Positions 8,701 to 15,625 of a stretch of DNA of 64,000 nt are shown here, in pieces. The position numbers and the translations under genes are program-made. This DNA comes from Lachnospiraceae bacterium (lineage in GTDB: Bacteria; Bacillota; Clostridia; Lachnospirales; Lachnospiraceae), in assembly GCA_021203205.1 (NCBI GenBank), contig JAJQBQ010000038.1, positions 1 through 64,000 of the forward strand, in the 5' to 3' direction. The stretch's first letter is position 1; every line of letters starts with the position of its first letter. Under the pieces are notes generated by a model. That model was given only the letters and a program-made list of their open reading frames with translations. It was not told the origin of the DNA and ran no database searches.

Positions 8701-11287
8701 AGACAACGACAATAACGTCATTGTCGTCAATGTGGAGTCTGGTGAGGATAACCCCATCACTACATCTATCTCCGTCACGAATACAGTCACAGAAATCACC
8801 CTTGACCTGAACGGTTGCTACATCAGCACATCCAATCCTGCCATCAGCGTGGCCTTGGATGCCACCCTGACCATCGTGGACAGCGAAGGCACCGCTAATG
8901 TGACCAGCAGCTCCGGGCAGGCAGGTGTGGTGCGGAATAACGGCGGAACGCTGACTATCCAAGGCGGCACCTATGTGCAGACCGGAGGAACTGGCAGCAG
9001 CACACCGTACTTTACTTTTGTGGTGTACACCGCTGTCGCATCCGGAGACAATACTACTACTGATGAACAAAAAAATGCTGCATCCACCAGTATTGAGGGC
9101 GGCAAGTTCATCAATGAAAACGGCTACGACTTCGGCAGCTACATCGGCAGCCTGAACATCTCCGGTGGATATATGAGCGCCAGCAGCCTACTTTATGCCA
9201 ACAGCGGCGTGAATACTAAAAACATCATCACCGGCGGATATTACACAGACAGCACGAACCCGGAAGGCACCAGCTATCTTGCAGAGAGCTATGAAGTGTA
9301 TGACAGCGGTATTAAGACTTACACCCATGTCGTTACGCTTGAAAGCGTTGCAAGCATAAAGGCCTCCGACGGCAGCTACACCTACTATACCACCCTGGAA
9401 ACGGCAATCGGTGCAGCGGAGACTGGTGAGACAGTAACACTGCTGAAGAGCACAGAATTAGGTGCTGATGTGACTATCTCTGCAAGCATCACATTGAAAC
9501 TGGACGACTATACGGTGACCACAAACGGCCATACTATCTACATTGCAGCGGATGCAACCGTGATAGTGAATGCAGACGAAGGCGGTGTCGTGAATGAAAC
9601 GGCGGCCACAGGAAATTCGTGCATATCCGAACTGAATGTCGTATTCTATGTATACGCAGATGGAGAACTGACCCTCAACGGAGGTACTTACAAAAGCGTA
9701 TCTGTACAGATGCTTACAATTCTTGGCACTGTGACCATTGTGGACGCTGCCTTGAGTTCGACTGCGGAGCAAACCAATGATAACAGTATCCTGAATAGCT
9801 ATAGTATGATTTCTGTCAGCGGTTCGAGCGCTACCCTGAACTTTGTCAGCGGTTCCCTGAATGCCGGAACAAGCGAAGGTACCTACTTTGATTTGTACGG
9901 TATCTACGTGTCGAATGGCGGAAATGTTGTTCTGGGCAGCGCGGACGACTATACAGGACCTACAATTGACAGTGTAAACGCGGCGATTGGCATGAACAAC
10001 ACAACATCACCTGCGACTATTACGATTTATGGTGGAACATATACCATTCATAAAGGTACAACGTCCAGCAGCAGCGAGAAGTATGTTGCAGTTCTGTATC
10101 TGTCCGGAGACTCAACGGTGAATATTTACGGTGGAATCTTCACGAACGCAAGTAGCAGCTCTAGCTATACAACTTACACTGCTGCATATAATCACGTGAT
10201 TTCCATCCCTTATGTCAATACGGCGGTAAACTTGAACATTTACGGCGGAACTTTTGATACAGGCTCCAATGATGCCAGTGTTTTCTATGAAGGGACTTCA
10301 ACAGGAACTACCGGAAGCGGCAGCCCGGAGGTCACCATCACCGGCGGCACCTACAGCGATGACTCTGCAGAGACCTACCTGTCCGGCACGGTGTATCAGC
10401 TGGCTTACAAGGACAACAATGATACGCTGGACTACAAGGTTGTCAGCGTGATTGTTGGTAAAAACATCGACCTGAGCGAAGGCAGGATTATACTGAATGT
10501 TTACGTTAAGTCCACCGATGACAACTGCGTTGAAAATACGGGGAGCATTTCCGGTGAGTTGGATGATGAAACAGACACCACCAGAACCAGTGTTACAGAA
10601 TCAACGGGAAGCGAAGATTACAGTTACATCCTCACTCAGGCTGTGGCGGCGGAAAAGATGGTCAATACGCTGACTGTAACCGTTACTCTGAGCGATGGAT
10701 ATGTGGTTACTTACAAAACCAGCGTCAAGGATTACGCTGACGAGGTAATGTCTGATCTGGACGAGAATGAACAGGCAGTACTGGTAGCTATGCTGGATTT
10801 GGGTTCTGCCATGCAAGAAAAGATTGGTTATAAAGCTGATACTTTGGCGAATGGCGGCACATATTCGGAAGCTGTTAAGGGCGTGACTGACCTTACCAGT
10901 GCAGCAAAGAAAACTACCAGTACAAGCAACTGGAGTGGCGCAACATTGAAGAGTTGCAATATGGTGTTTAGCTATGAATTTGCGATTGTGCTGACCTATA
11001 GCGCCAGTGTTGAGAGTTACGATGTGTCGGTGAAGCTTGGCGACGCTGATTACGCTTCTGCCTCTGTAACCAAGAGCGGCAAGACTGTTACCATCAGCGG
11101 GCTGAGTGCGACAGATTTGCCGAAGAGCCTGTCCGTTACTTTGAGCAGTGGAGACAGTTATTATACCACGAACACAACCGGTCTCTATTATGCTCGTCTG
11201 GTTGTGGCATCCGGCACAGATGCTCAGAAAACGATCGGCAAGACACTGTATCTGTATACACAGGCTGTGGCTGCTCTGAGTGAGTAA
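5714..11287 (+). CDS. Giant secreted beta-helix surface protein 2
   Basis: 1,857 residues. The N-terminus is a clear signal peptide: basic MLKRKGSR, a hydrophobic run to about residue 27, and a likely cut after TYA before EE. Residues ~40-1590 are many imperfect beta-helix rungs with NGGT/SGGTY turns, in several blocks each opened by a YYSSLQSALDAAE- or YTTLETAIGAAE-like motif. From ~1590 on there is a different module containing VKDYADEV, a GYKADTLANGG segment and a final LYLYTQAVAALSE, a C-terminal domain I recall from Lachnospiraceae extracellular proteins. No sortase signal or membrane anchor is visible. The start has TGGAGG 7 nt upstream. It is a paralogue in architecture of the gene at 1-4791. 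An adhesin or glycan-binding role is inferred. Confidence 0.85.
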   Translation: MLKRKGSRALAWVMTFVLLLGMVVTPTYAEETGTESNSTTATSLPEADNGVITLTSNVTLGEYWTVSGTVTLDLAGFTLDLGSNRITVAGGASLTINDSSTENSGVVTSSDTSRVITVNGGTLIVNGGTIISTGTSGGWGCAAIGVFGTNDSTVTEYSTVTVNSKATLKTTGGSEDKPGYGVAVWYNSAVTSTYQCYGVTVNIYGTCTDAYLYVNGSITESVSGITFNISGATITGQYGIYAAGYATWNIENSTISGGASGIEIRAGVLNVTNSKITASSTSSNTTENWNGATVTGAAIAVSQHSTSQKITVNIVNSTVSGYYGVLEVNTNETTNAAVSVTISGESTYVSTTATDDVGAAVYSQNNSNEDGMTTVTITGGTYNSDVSEYVSATAAVEASSNDGTYTVSALTAETAIASVKTGDTTTYYSSLQSALDAAEDSSTVTLLQDVTLNESLIADLGDGISVALELNGYTITFAYDDNDQFNGTTLSDGAWGLKVASGTLTIQDSSEGGTGSIVTADVNTYVDVVGAAGTATLNITSGNYTTNTIYEAVVYATGTATVNISGGTFTNSATSYAYNSEYTAGLTLNIGNSSGATINVTGGTFYGRSPAEGDDSVSTVTTFVNSSYKASAIRGDSGDGFIIVEAETVAIITDEDGNETEYKSLSAVSTALKALDADSEVTVTMVDNSYDSPFKLETNISVTLNLNGYSINMSSSASYPRTPITVSAGSLTIIDSSETEDEDGTVTYGGTVAAGENSSQGAVYNDGGTVTIEGGNYCVLRTYTAAIVTNGTSAATIINGGVVTGNSYALQVTTGSLTVNGGYFYSALGTDISVATSSGSETKTAGESGSCIMVRKDGDAAAKLTITGGYFKCGISFTPSSTDTTGQAIISTGSSTNSTTTYEPTITISGGVFSSNRYNSVKTYLANADYYALSFLSSTEDSELWDAGYRFKVGLSNYLLGHYATESEAEEDESVNEGDFVIDSGYTTAKEAVAAADNDNNVIVVNVESGEDNPITTSISVTNTVTEITLDLNGCYISTSNPAISVALDATLTIVDSEGTANVTSSSGQAGVVRNNGGTLTIQGGTYVQTGGTGSSTPYFTFVVYTAVASGDNTTTDEQKNAASTSIEGGKFINENGYDFGSYIGSLNISGGYMSASSLLYANSGVNTKNIITGGYYTDSTNPEGTSYLAESYEVYDSGIKTYTHVVTLESVASIKASDGSYTYYTTLETAIGAAETGETVTLLKSTELGADVTISASITLKLDDYTVTTNGHTIYIAADATVIVNADEGGVVNETAATGNSCISELNVVFYVYADGELTLNGGTYKSVSVQMLTILGTVTIVDAALSSTAEQTNDNSILNSYSMISVSGSSATLNFVSGSLNAGTSEGTYFDLYGIYVSNGGNVVLGSADDYTGPTIDSVNAAIGMNNTTSPATITIYGGTYTIHKGTTSSSSEKYVAVLYLSGDSTVNIYGGIFTNASSSSSYTTYTAAYNHVISIPYVNTAVNLNIYGGTFDTGSNDASVFYEGTSTGTTGSGSPEVTITGGTYSDDSAETYLSGTVYQLAYKDNNDTLDYKVVSVIVGKNIDLSEGRIILNVYVKSTDDNCVENTGSISGELDDETDTTRTSVTESTGSEDYSYILTQAVAAEKMVNTLTVTVTLSDGYVVTYKTSVKDYADEVMSDLDENEQAVLVAMLDLGSAMQEKIGYKADTLANGGTYSEAVKGVTDLTSAAKKTTSTSNWSGATLKSCNMVFSYEFAIVLTYSASVESYDVSVKLGDADYASASVTKSGKTVTISGLSATDLPKSLSVTLSSGDSYYTTNTTGLYYARLVVASGTDAQKTIGKTLYLYTQAVAALSE

Positions 11288-11299
11288 GGAGGCGAAACG

Positions 11300-11437
11300 A
11301 TGAAGAAAAAATTTGAAGAGCCCAAATTGACCCTGATTCTTCTCTCCGGTGCGGATGTTTACTGTGACGTATCAGGAGGCGATACGAGTGTGTTGCCTGA
11401 CGATGATTCTGATAATAGTAGTGGCAGTGATTCGTGA
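11300..11437 (+). CDS. 45-residue Ser/Asp-tailed peptide, candidate RiPP-type precursor 2
   Basis: Starts 12 nt after the beta-helix 2 stop with AAGGAGG at 11286-11292, a strong ribosome binding site. It begins MKKKFEEPKLTLILL, a leader-like segment of the 'MKKKYEKPE' style common in small uncharacterised clostridial peptides. It has one Cys (residue 22) and ends in the acidic serine-rich tail DDDSDNSSGSDS with a C-terminal Ser. It is not secreted by any visible signal. A PqqD-like RRE protein lies 440 nt downstream in the same direction and an HPr-kinase-like protein further on. HPr-kinase homologues in paeninodin-type lasso clusters phosphorylate the C-terminal Ser of their precursor, which makes this tail a plausible substrate. 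That link is inference only. Confidence 0.6.
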   Translation: MKKKFEEPKLTLILLSGADVYCDVSGGDTSVLPDDDSDNSSGSDS

Positions 11438-11461
11438 TTATCCACAGGAAGGATTGTTCAC

Positions 11462-11806
11462 ATGACAGCAAAGGGGAACATAGCGGTTTTGACCATTGCG
11501 TTGGTTTGTGTTTGCATGGATTTGCTGATGGGGTGCAACGGTTCTGGCGGTTTCGCTTCCGACCAGTCGGCAGATACGGAAACAACTTTGACGGAAACTG
11601 TTGAATCCATTTCAGATTCAGTTACAGAGGAAACAGTCTCCGAGATGGATACTTCTTCCGAAGAGACACAGGAAGATTCGTCTATATCAATGGGCGAGAT
11701 GGAAGTTTTGGAAGACGATGAAGTAGATGAAGATGACCTGGAGTTGTTGGAAGAACAGTACAGCGATCTTCTCAACGAAGATGTCTCTTTTCCCATTGTT
11801 CCCTGA
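11462..11806 (+). CDS. Small acidic lipoprotein
   Basis: 114 residues. The ATG follows AGGAAGG by about 8 nt. A hydrophobic segment (residues ~8-23) ends in LLMGC, a lipobox with Cys25 as the lipidation site; Met before Gly is slightly unusual. The mature part is almost entirely Ser/Thr/Glu/Asp (about residues 30-105), ending NEDVSFPIVP, and has no recognisable fold, so it may be a disordered surface stalk or bait. It lies 24 nt after peptide 2 and before a strong hairpin, as part of the same transcript as beta-helix 2. No family is recognised. Confidence 0.7.
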   Translation: MTAKGNIAVLTIALVCVCMDLLMGCNGSGGFASDQSADTETTLTETVESISDSVTEETVSEMDTSSEETQEDSSISMGEMEVLEDDEVDEDDLELLEEQYSDLLNEDVSFPIVP

Positions 11807-11819
11807 ACAAATGTAACTC

Positions 11820-11852
11820 AAAGCCCGGCAGACCGTTTGACTGCCGGGCTTT
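11820..11852 (+). terminator. Strong hairpin between lipoprotein and PqqD-like gene
   Basis: A perfect 12-bp GC-rich stem, AAAGCCCGGCAG at 11820-11831 with CTGCCGGGCTTT at 11841-11852, with a 9-nt loop. The T tract is short, so it may end transcription only partly and act as an expression step between the abundant upstream mRNA and the PqqD-like gene, whose ribosome binding site starts 13 nt later. Confidence 0.7.
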
Positions 11853-11878
11853 ACTCGATACTGAAAAGGAGTTTCGTA

Positions 11879-12151
11879 ATGAAAGTAAACCGTAGTTTTG
11901 TTCTGCGCGAGGTGGGAGGACAATGTGTAGCTGTCCCGGTGGGAAGATCCTGCAAAACCTTTCGCGGAGTGATAAAGCTCAATGACACCGCCCGGCTTGT
12001 GTGGGAATCTGTGCTTGCAGGAGACAGTGAGGAACAGACAGTGAGCAAAATGTTGGATCAGTATGATGTAACCGTGGAACATGCCCATTCCGCGTATCGT
12101 AACACCGTGGAGCGTATGAGAGAAATCGGCGCGGTGTCTGAGGATGTTTGA
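11879..12151 (+). CDS. PqqD-family RiPP recognition element protein
   Basis: 90 residues from ATG 11879, with AAAGGAG at 11865-11871. The upstream in-frame TTG at 11837 lies inside the terminator and is rejected. The protein follows the PqqD/RRE pattern along its length: FVLREVGGQCVAVPVG, a short KTFRGVIKLNDTARLVWE core (residues ~26-43), then a helical part with a TVSKMLDQYDV motif and a final RMREIGAV. PqqD domains are winged-helix recognition elements that bind leader peptides of ribosomal peptides and pass them to modifying enzymes. No radical SAM enzyme or cyclase is fused or adjacent, so its partner is the HPr-kinase-like protein at 14645 or something outside the window. The two short peptides upstream are the natural candidate ligands. 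Confidence 0.8.
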   Translation: MKVNRSFVLREVGGQCVAVPVGRSCKTFRGVIKLNDTARLVWESVLAGDSEEQTVSKMLDQYDVTVEHAHSAYRNTVERMREIGAVSEDV

Positions 12152-12197
12152 TGCGGAGATATAGGACTGAATCATTTATCGAAACAAAGGTGTGTAT

Positions 12198-12842
12198 ATG
12201 TCAGAAAAGCAACCTGATGCAAAAGAAAAATCCGACTGTGCCGACCGCCTGAAACAGCAGCGCCACGAAGCCCACAAACGCTACTACGCCAAAACCGCGA
12301 ATATCTATCCTGCCCGTCCCTGGACGGAGGAGGAAATACGTCTGGTCATGGAGCATTCCATCCCGGACAGCGAGCTGTCGAAAAAACTCGGTCGTTCCAT
12401 GAAGTCCATACAGGAGAAGCGGGGCAGAACCAGGCGCTGGAAGGAGGCCGGTGAACCGGAGAAAAAACCAACCAGAACCATCCCGGAGATGCCGGACAGC
12501 TTCTACGAGTCGGTCAGGCTCTGGAAAGAAGGACAGATTACCGGCATGGAAGCGGCAAAGCGGTGCGGCATGGCAAATTCTACTTTTCGCTATCGCGTTG
12601 TGAAAAAGTTCGGGGAGAGTTTTCTGCGGGAGGAAAAGTGCGTGGCGGAGCAGCTGCCGACGGAAGAGTACATAGTGGAGCGAAAAACGGAAGAAGCCTG
12701 TGTGACAGATCGAAAAAAGAAAGAAGCCTATGTGGCAGAGCGAAAGACAAAGGAAGCCGGCATGGCAGAGCGAAGGACGGAAGAAACCGGTATGGCAGAA
12801 CGAAAAACGGAAGAAACAAATCCGATGGATCAGGACACATAA
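12198..12842 (+). CDS. SANT/Myb-like DNA-binding protein with C-terminal repeats
   Basis: 214 residues from ATG 12198 (AAAGG at 12186-12190, spacing 7); the in-frame GTG at 12192 is too close to it. Residues ~36-78 contain RPWTEEEIRLVMEH and ELSKKLGRSMKSIQEKRGR, a SANT/Myb-like helix-turn-helix. A second predicted HTH, WKEGQITGMEAAKRCGMANS (~residues 101-120), resembles the C-terminal HTH of recombinases. The last ~60 residues are a degenerate decapeptide array (VAERKTKEAG type). It may regulate this locus or be a recombinase-derived fragment. It starts 46 nt after the PqqD-like gene in the same direction. Confidence 0.55.
   Translation: MSEKQPDAKEKSDCADRLKQQRHEAHKRYYAKTANIYPARPWTEEEIRLVMEHSIPDSELSKKLGRSMKSIQEKRGRTRRWKEAGEPEKKPTRTIPEMPDSFYESVRLWKEGQITGMEAAKRCGMANSTFRYRVVKKFGESFLREEKCVAEQLPTEEYIVERKTEEACVTDRKKKEAYVAERKTKEAGMAERRTEETGMAERKTEETNPMDQDT
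12675..12824 (+). repeat. Five 30-nt in-frame repeats
   Basis: Five tandem 30-nt units encode decapeptides of the form VAERKTKEAG/MAERRTEETG at the C-terminus of the SANT-like protein. Divergence between copies is mostly single-base. Confidence 0.75.
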
Positions 12843-12944
12843 AAGCAGAAATCTTTATAATATGTTCTTGACGCAAGAATTGAGTAAGTGTGCATGGAAG
12901 AGAGATTATAACGCAATTATTTCTGGAAACAGTATTATATTCGT

Positions 12945-12980
12945 GAAAAATGCCAGGGGCGAGAGCATCGTCCCTGGCAT
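12945..12980 (-). terminator. Terminator of nuclease remnant 1
   Basis: Read on the minus strand, ATGCCAGGG pairs with CCCTGGCAT (9 bp, 13-nt loop) and runs into TTTTT. It sits just after the stop of the truncated nuclease at 12994. A decayed copy of the same hairpin follows the second remnant, at about 13685-13714. Confidence 0.7.
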
Positions 12981-12993
12981 GAAAACAAAAACA

Positions 12994-13676
12994 CTATTCG
13001 ACCGTATAATATTTTCTCACGCGACTTTTCGCGTCTTCCTCTGTAAGGTGATAATCCGTCATGATTCTGTTGACAGCGTAATCACAGGTAGCGCCCAGAT
13101 CCGCGCAGGTTTTGAGAAGAAAATCTATTCCACGGTCAGATTCCTGCTCTTTTCCCTGTTCTTTGGCCTCGTCCAGTTTTTGGTCCAGCCAGTCAGCCAT
13201 ACTCATCCTTTTCACATCTCCTTTCCTGGATTCATTCTGAGCATTCTGGAAATTTCGACTGTTTGTCATGGCTTCCATCAGGCCCAGAACCTCGTTTACG
13301 TGCTTCATCTCTTCCCGTGAAGGGACATAATTCCCGTTCTTTCGAACCTGTACAAAGTAGTCAGCCATAATCCGGAAATCGCTCTTAAACCTGGCGACTG
13401 TTTCTTCCGACAGCCAGGCGATCTCGAATACGTGAATCCGGTAATCATTCACATAAGGCTTCAAGGATTCGGGAACATCCTTAAACTCATCGCACAGCGA
13501 GCGGTGGTTCTTACTCCATCTTTTTGTTGTCCCGTAATATAGGATAAAAGTGACGACAGGGTAGCGCTCTTCTCCGTGATTGAGTTCATCGCGGTAGGAT
13601 GCGCCGTCGTAACCGATGACACGAAACGGCACGTCCGGATCATAGTCCGTCTGGTTTCTGGAAACAGTATTATATT
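12994..13676 (-). pseudogene. Truncated Rpn/PD-(D/E)XK transposase-nuclease, copy 1
   Basis: Minus-strand remnant of the Rpn (YhgA-like) recombination-promoting nuclease family that is multicopy in Lachnospiraceae. The sequence resumes at EYNTVSRNQTDYDPDVPFRV, continues through VIGYDGASYRDEL and VVTFILYYGTTKRW, and ends with a family-typical LTEEDAKSRVRKYYTVE tail. The N-terminal ~100 residues, where this family carries much of its nuclease core, are missing; upstream the frame runs into the terminator region of copy 2. The ATG/GTG-based open frame (13632) is therefore probably not a functional gene. Copy 2 lies immediately upstream in tandem. Confidence 0.7.
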
Positions 13677-13727
13677 CATGAAAAATACCAAGGGCGATGT
13701 CATCACCCCTGGCATGAAAACAAAGTA

Positions 13728-14310
13728 CTATTCTACCGTATAATACTTTCTCACACGACTTTTCGCGTCTTCCTCTGTAAGGTGATAATCCGTCATGATT
13801 CTGTTGACAGCATAATCACAGGTAGCGCCCAGATCCGCGCAGGTTTTGAGAAGAAAAACGATTCCGCGTTCAGACTCCTGCTCAATTCCGCGTTCAATTC
13901 CCTGTTCAAGACCCTGTTCTTTGGCCTGTGCACGTTCCTCATCAATTTTTTTGTCGAACCAGTCAGCCATGGTCATCTTAATCTTGTCTCCTTTCCTGAA
14001 TTCGTTCTGTGCATTCTGGAAACTTCGACTGTTTGTCATGGCTTCCATCAGGCCCAGAACCTCGTTTACGTGCTTTATCTCTTCCCGTGAAGGGACATAA
14101 TTTCCGTTCTTTCGAACCTGTACAAAGTAGTCAGCCACAATCCGGAAAGCGCTCTTAAACTTAGCGACGGTATCCTCCGAAAGCCAGGCGATCTCGAATA
14201 CGTGAATCCGGTAATCATTCACATAAGGCATCAGGGATTCGGGAACATCCTTAAACTCATCGCACAGCGAGCGGTGGTTCTTACTCCATCTTTTTGTCGT
14301 CCCGTAATAC
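13728..14310 (-). pseudogene. Truncated Rpn/PD-(D/E)XK transposase-nuclease, copy 2
   Basis: About 190 residues, nearly identical to copy 1 from YYGTTKRWSKNHRSLCDEF to the RKYYTVE end, but cut further in at the N-terminus. It has an extra stretch of QG(I/L)E-type repeats (KEQGLEQGIERGIEQESERG) where copy 1 has KEQGKEQESDRG. The similarity stops abruptly at 14310, after which the sequence is unrelated AT-rich DNA leading to the kinase-like gene. Almost certainly non-functional. Confidence 0.7.
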
Positions 14311-14644
14311 AAAATTCTTCTATAACATCTTTTGCCGTCACAGACATTTACCTTATCTTATCATGAATTTACTCCAAATAAAACCCGGTGAATTAAAAAA
14401 TTTCCGCTTGTCACAATTTTCATGTGTTGGCCAGGGCCTGTTCTGTAGCAAAGCGAAGGAACGAAAGAAAAACTGTAGAAAAAGGGGGTGTAAAAATCCT
14501 GTGCTCTGTGTTAAAATGCTCCCTGGATTACAGTATGTTGTTCGGTTACGTGTCATTATTGCTACAGGTATTTTACGTTCCGGGCAGAAAACTGCAGTAA
14601 TCCGAGCAGCCGTGGTCATACCACAGACAGGAGAAATAAATTTT
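14311..14644. other. AT-rich gap before the kinase-like gene
   Basis: 334 nt between the end of nuclease copy 2 and the kinase-like start. A frame continues open upstream of ATG 14645 but its residues look random and Cys/Arg-rich, so it is not part of the gene. TAAAAT at about 14512 could be a -10 box, but I see no good -35. No RNA motif recognised. Confidence 0.4.
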
Positions 14645-15346
14645 ATGATGACACTTAATATAGCCGGAGTAGTGGTGGCTGTGGAGAACAGATACCCGCT
14701 CGCGCAGTGGAACTGGGAGGAGCACGCCACGGAGGCGCAGCCCGATTTTACCGTTTCCGCCACGGAGGAAGAAATCAGAGAAGAGTATGACAGGCTCCAG
14801 GGTCAGTTTGACCCGGCAGGCTGTGAAAGCAACTGTCTGTACCGCCGGGTGTGCCTGGGAATGGTCGATTACGATGCGTTCCTGCTTCACGCCGCAGTTG
14901 TGGCGGTGGACGGCTGGGGCTACGTGTTTACGGCGCCTGGAGGGACGGGAAAATCCACCCACGCCCGCTACTGGATGCAGGAATTCGGGGACCGCGCCGT
15001 CATGGTGAACGGCGACAAGCCCATTCTTCGCCGGATGGACGGCAGGTTTTACGTCTGCGGTACGCCCTGGCGCGGAAAGGAGCGGCTGGGGAATACGGAC
15101 ATTGTTCCGTTGAAAGGGATCTGTCTGCTGGAGCGCGGCCTGCAGAATGAAATTGTGCCGGCAAAAACCGATGCTGTGATCGATAAAATCTTTCATCAGG
15201 TGCTGCTGCCGGAGGATGCGGAGCAGGTGGTGCGCCAGCTGGATCTGATGGATCTGCTGATTCGCGAGGTGCCCGTCTATCTTTTAAAGTGTAACATGTC
15301 TCGGGAAGCGGCGCAGGTGGCGTACGCGGGGATGAACGATATATAG
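14645..15346 (+). CDS. HPr-kinase-like P-loop protein, orphan
   Basis: 233 residues from ATG 14645 (a second ATG follows directly; AGGAGA at 14629-14634). Residues 82-105 read HAAVVAVDGWGYVFTAPGGT followed by GKSTH: a beta strand and Walker A as in HPr kinase/phosphorylase C-terminal domains. An NGDKPIL segment near residue 125 and CGTPWRGKERLG near 145 complete the fold signature. Residues 60-70 hold three Cys (C60, C64, C70) in a segment not expected in classic HprK, possibly a metal or disulphide site. The classic HprK N-terminal domain is absent, so regulation of HPr is unlikely. Relatives sit in RiPP clusters (lasso peptide kinases) and beside PqqD proteins (ScmC/ScmD pairs). Likely a peptide kinase acting with the PqqD-like protein; that is inference. 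Confidence 0.75.
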   Translation: MMTLNIAGVVVAVENRYPLAQWNWEEHATEAQPDFTVSATEEEIREEYDRLQGQFDPAGCESNCLYRRVCLGMVDYDAFLLHAAVVAVDGWGYVFTAPGGTGKSTHARYWMQEFGDRAVMVNGDKPILRRMDGRFYVCGTPWRGKERLGNTDIVPLKGICLLERGLQNEIVPAKTDAVIDKIFHQVLLPEDAEQVVRQLDLMDLLIREVPVYLLKCNMSREAAQVAYAGMNDI

Positions 15347-15388
15347 GATTGCGGGAGTTGAAGTGAATGCTTTAAGCTTCGCATTTTC

Positions 15389-15432
15389 TTCCGGAGCAAT
15401 CCGTGGTATCATGGCTTTTGCCCTGGGTATCA
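15389..15432 (+). repeat. Dispersed intergenic repeat A, member 1
   Basis: Contains GCAATCCGTGGTATCATGGC and GAAGTGAATGC about 30 nt upstream (15359). Related copies occur at about 16735, 19569, 62681 and 63479 (minus). It sits just after the kinase-like gene. Confidence 0.55.
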
Positions 15433-15512
15433 CGACATGTGAGATATCGAAAAACAGAATGCTTTCTGCGGGAGGTATACTGTGAAAGAAAACAGAACTT
15501 TTATTACTGTTT

Positions 15513-15625
15513 GTGCCGTCGGTCCGGCGGAAGAATGGAGATTATAATGTGTGCCGTCAGTCCGGCGGCGGAATGGAGATTAAAATGTGTGCCGTCGGTT
15601 CGGCGGTGGAATGGAGATTAAAATG
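15513..15625 (+). repeat. Triplicated 38-nt unit carrying ribosome binding site and ATG
   Basis: Three tandem 38-nt units begin at 15513, 15551 and 15589 with GTGCCGTC. Each contains GAATGGAGATTA(T/A)AATG, that is a GGAG box and an ATG with normal spacing. Only the third ATG (15623) opens the long gene downstream; the earlier ATGs give very short frames. Confidence 0.8.

Larger units (their letters stand above)
12921..14310. repeat. 735-bp-period tandem duplication
   Basis: The marker TTCTGGAAACAGTATTATAT occurs at 12921 and again at 13656, 735 bp apart. The following DNA (terminator plus the nuclease C-terminal coding region) matches between copies until about 13539 and 14310. Copy 2 carries a short internal expansion. 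Confidence 0.75.

Noticed and set aside
8225-9070. 281-residue minus-strand frame inside beta-helix gene 2
   Set aside because: Antisense shadow of repetitive coding DNA; composition rich in Cys, His and Val without domain resemblance.
12730-13320. 196-residue plus-strand frame spanning the SANT gene end and nuclease copy 1
   Set aside because: Overlaps two better supported coding regions on either strand and crosses a terminator.
14294-14644. N-terminal extension of the kinase-like protein
   Set aside because: The open frame upstream of 14645 translates to random Cys/Arg-rich sequence and crosses the end of the nuclease duplication.
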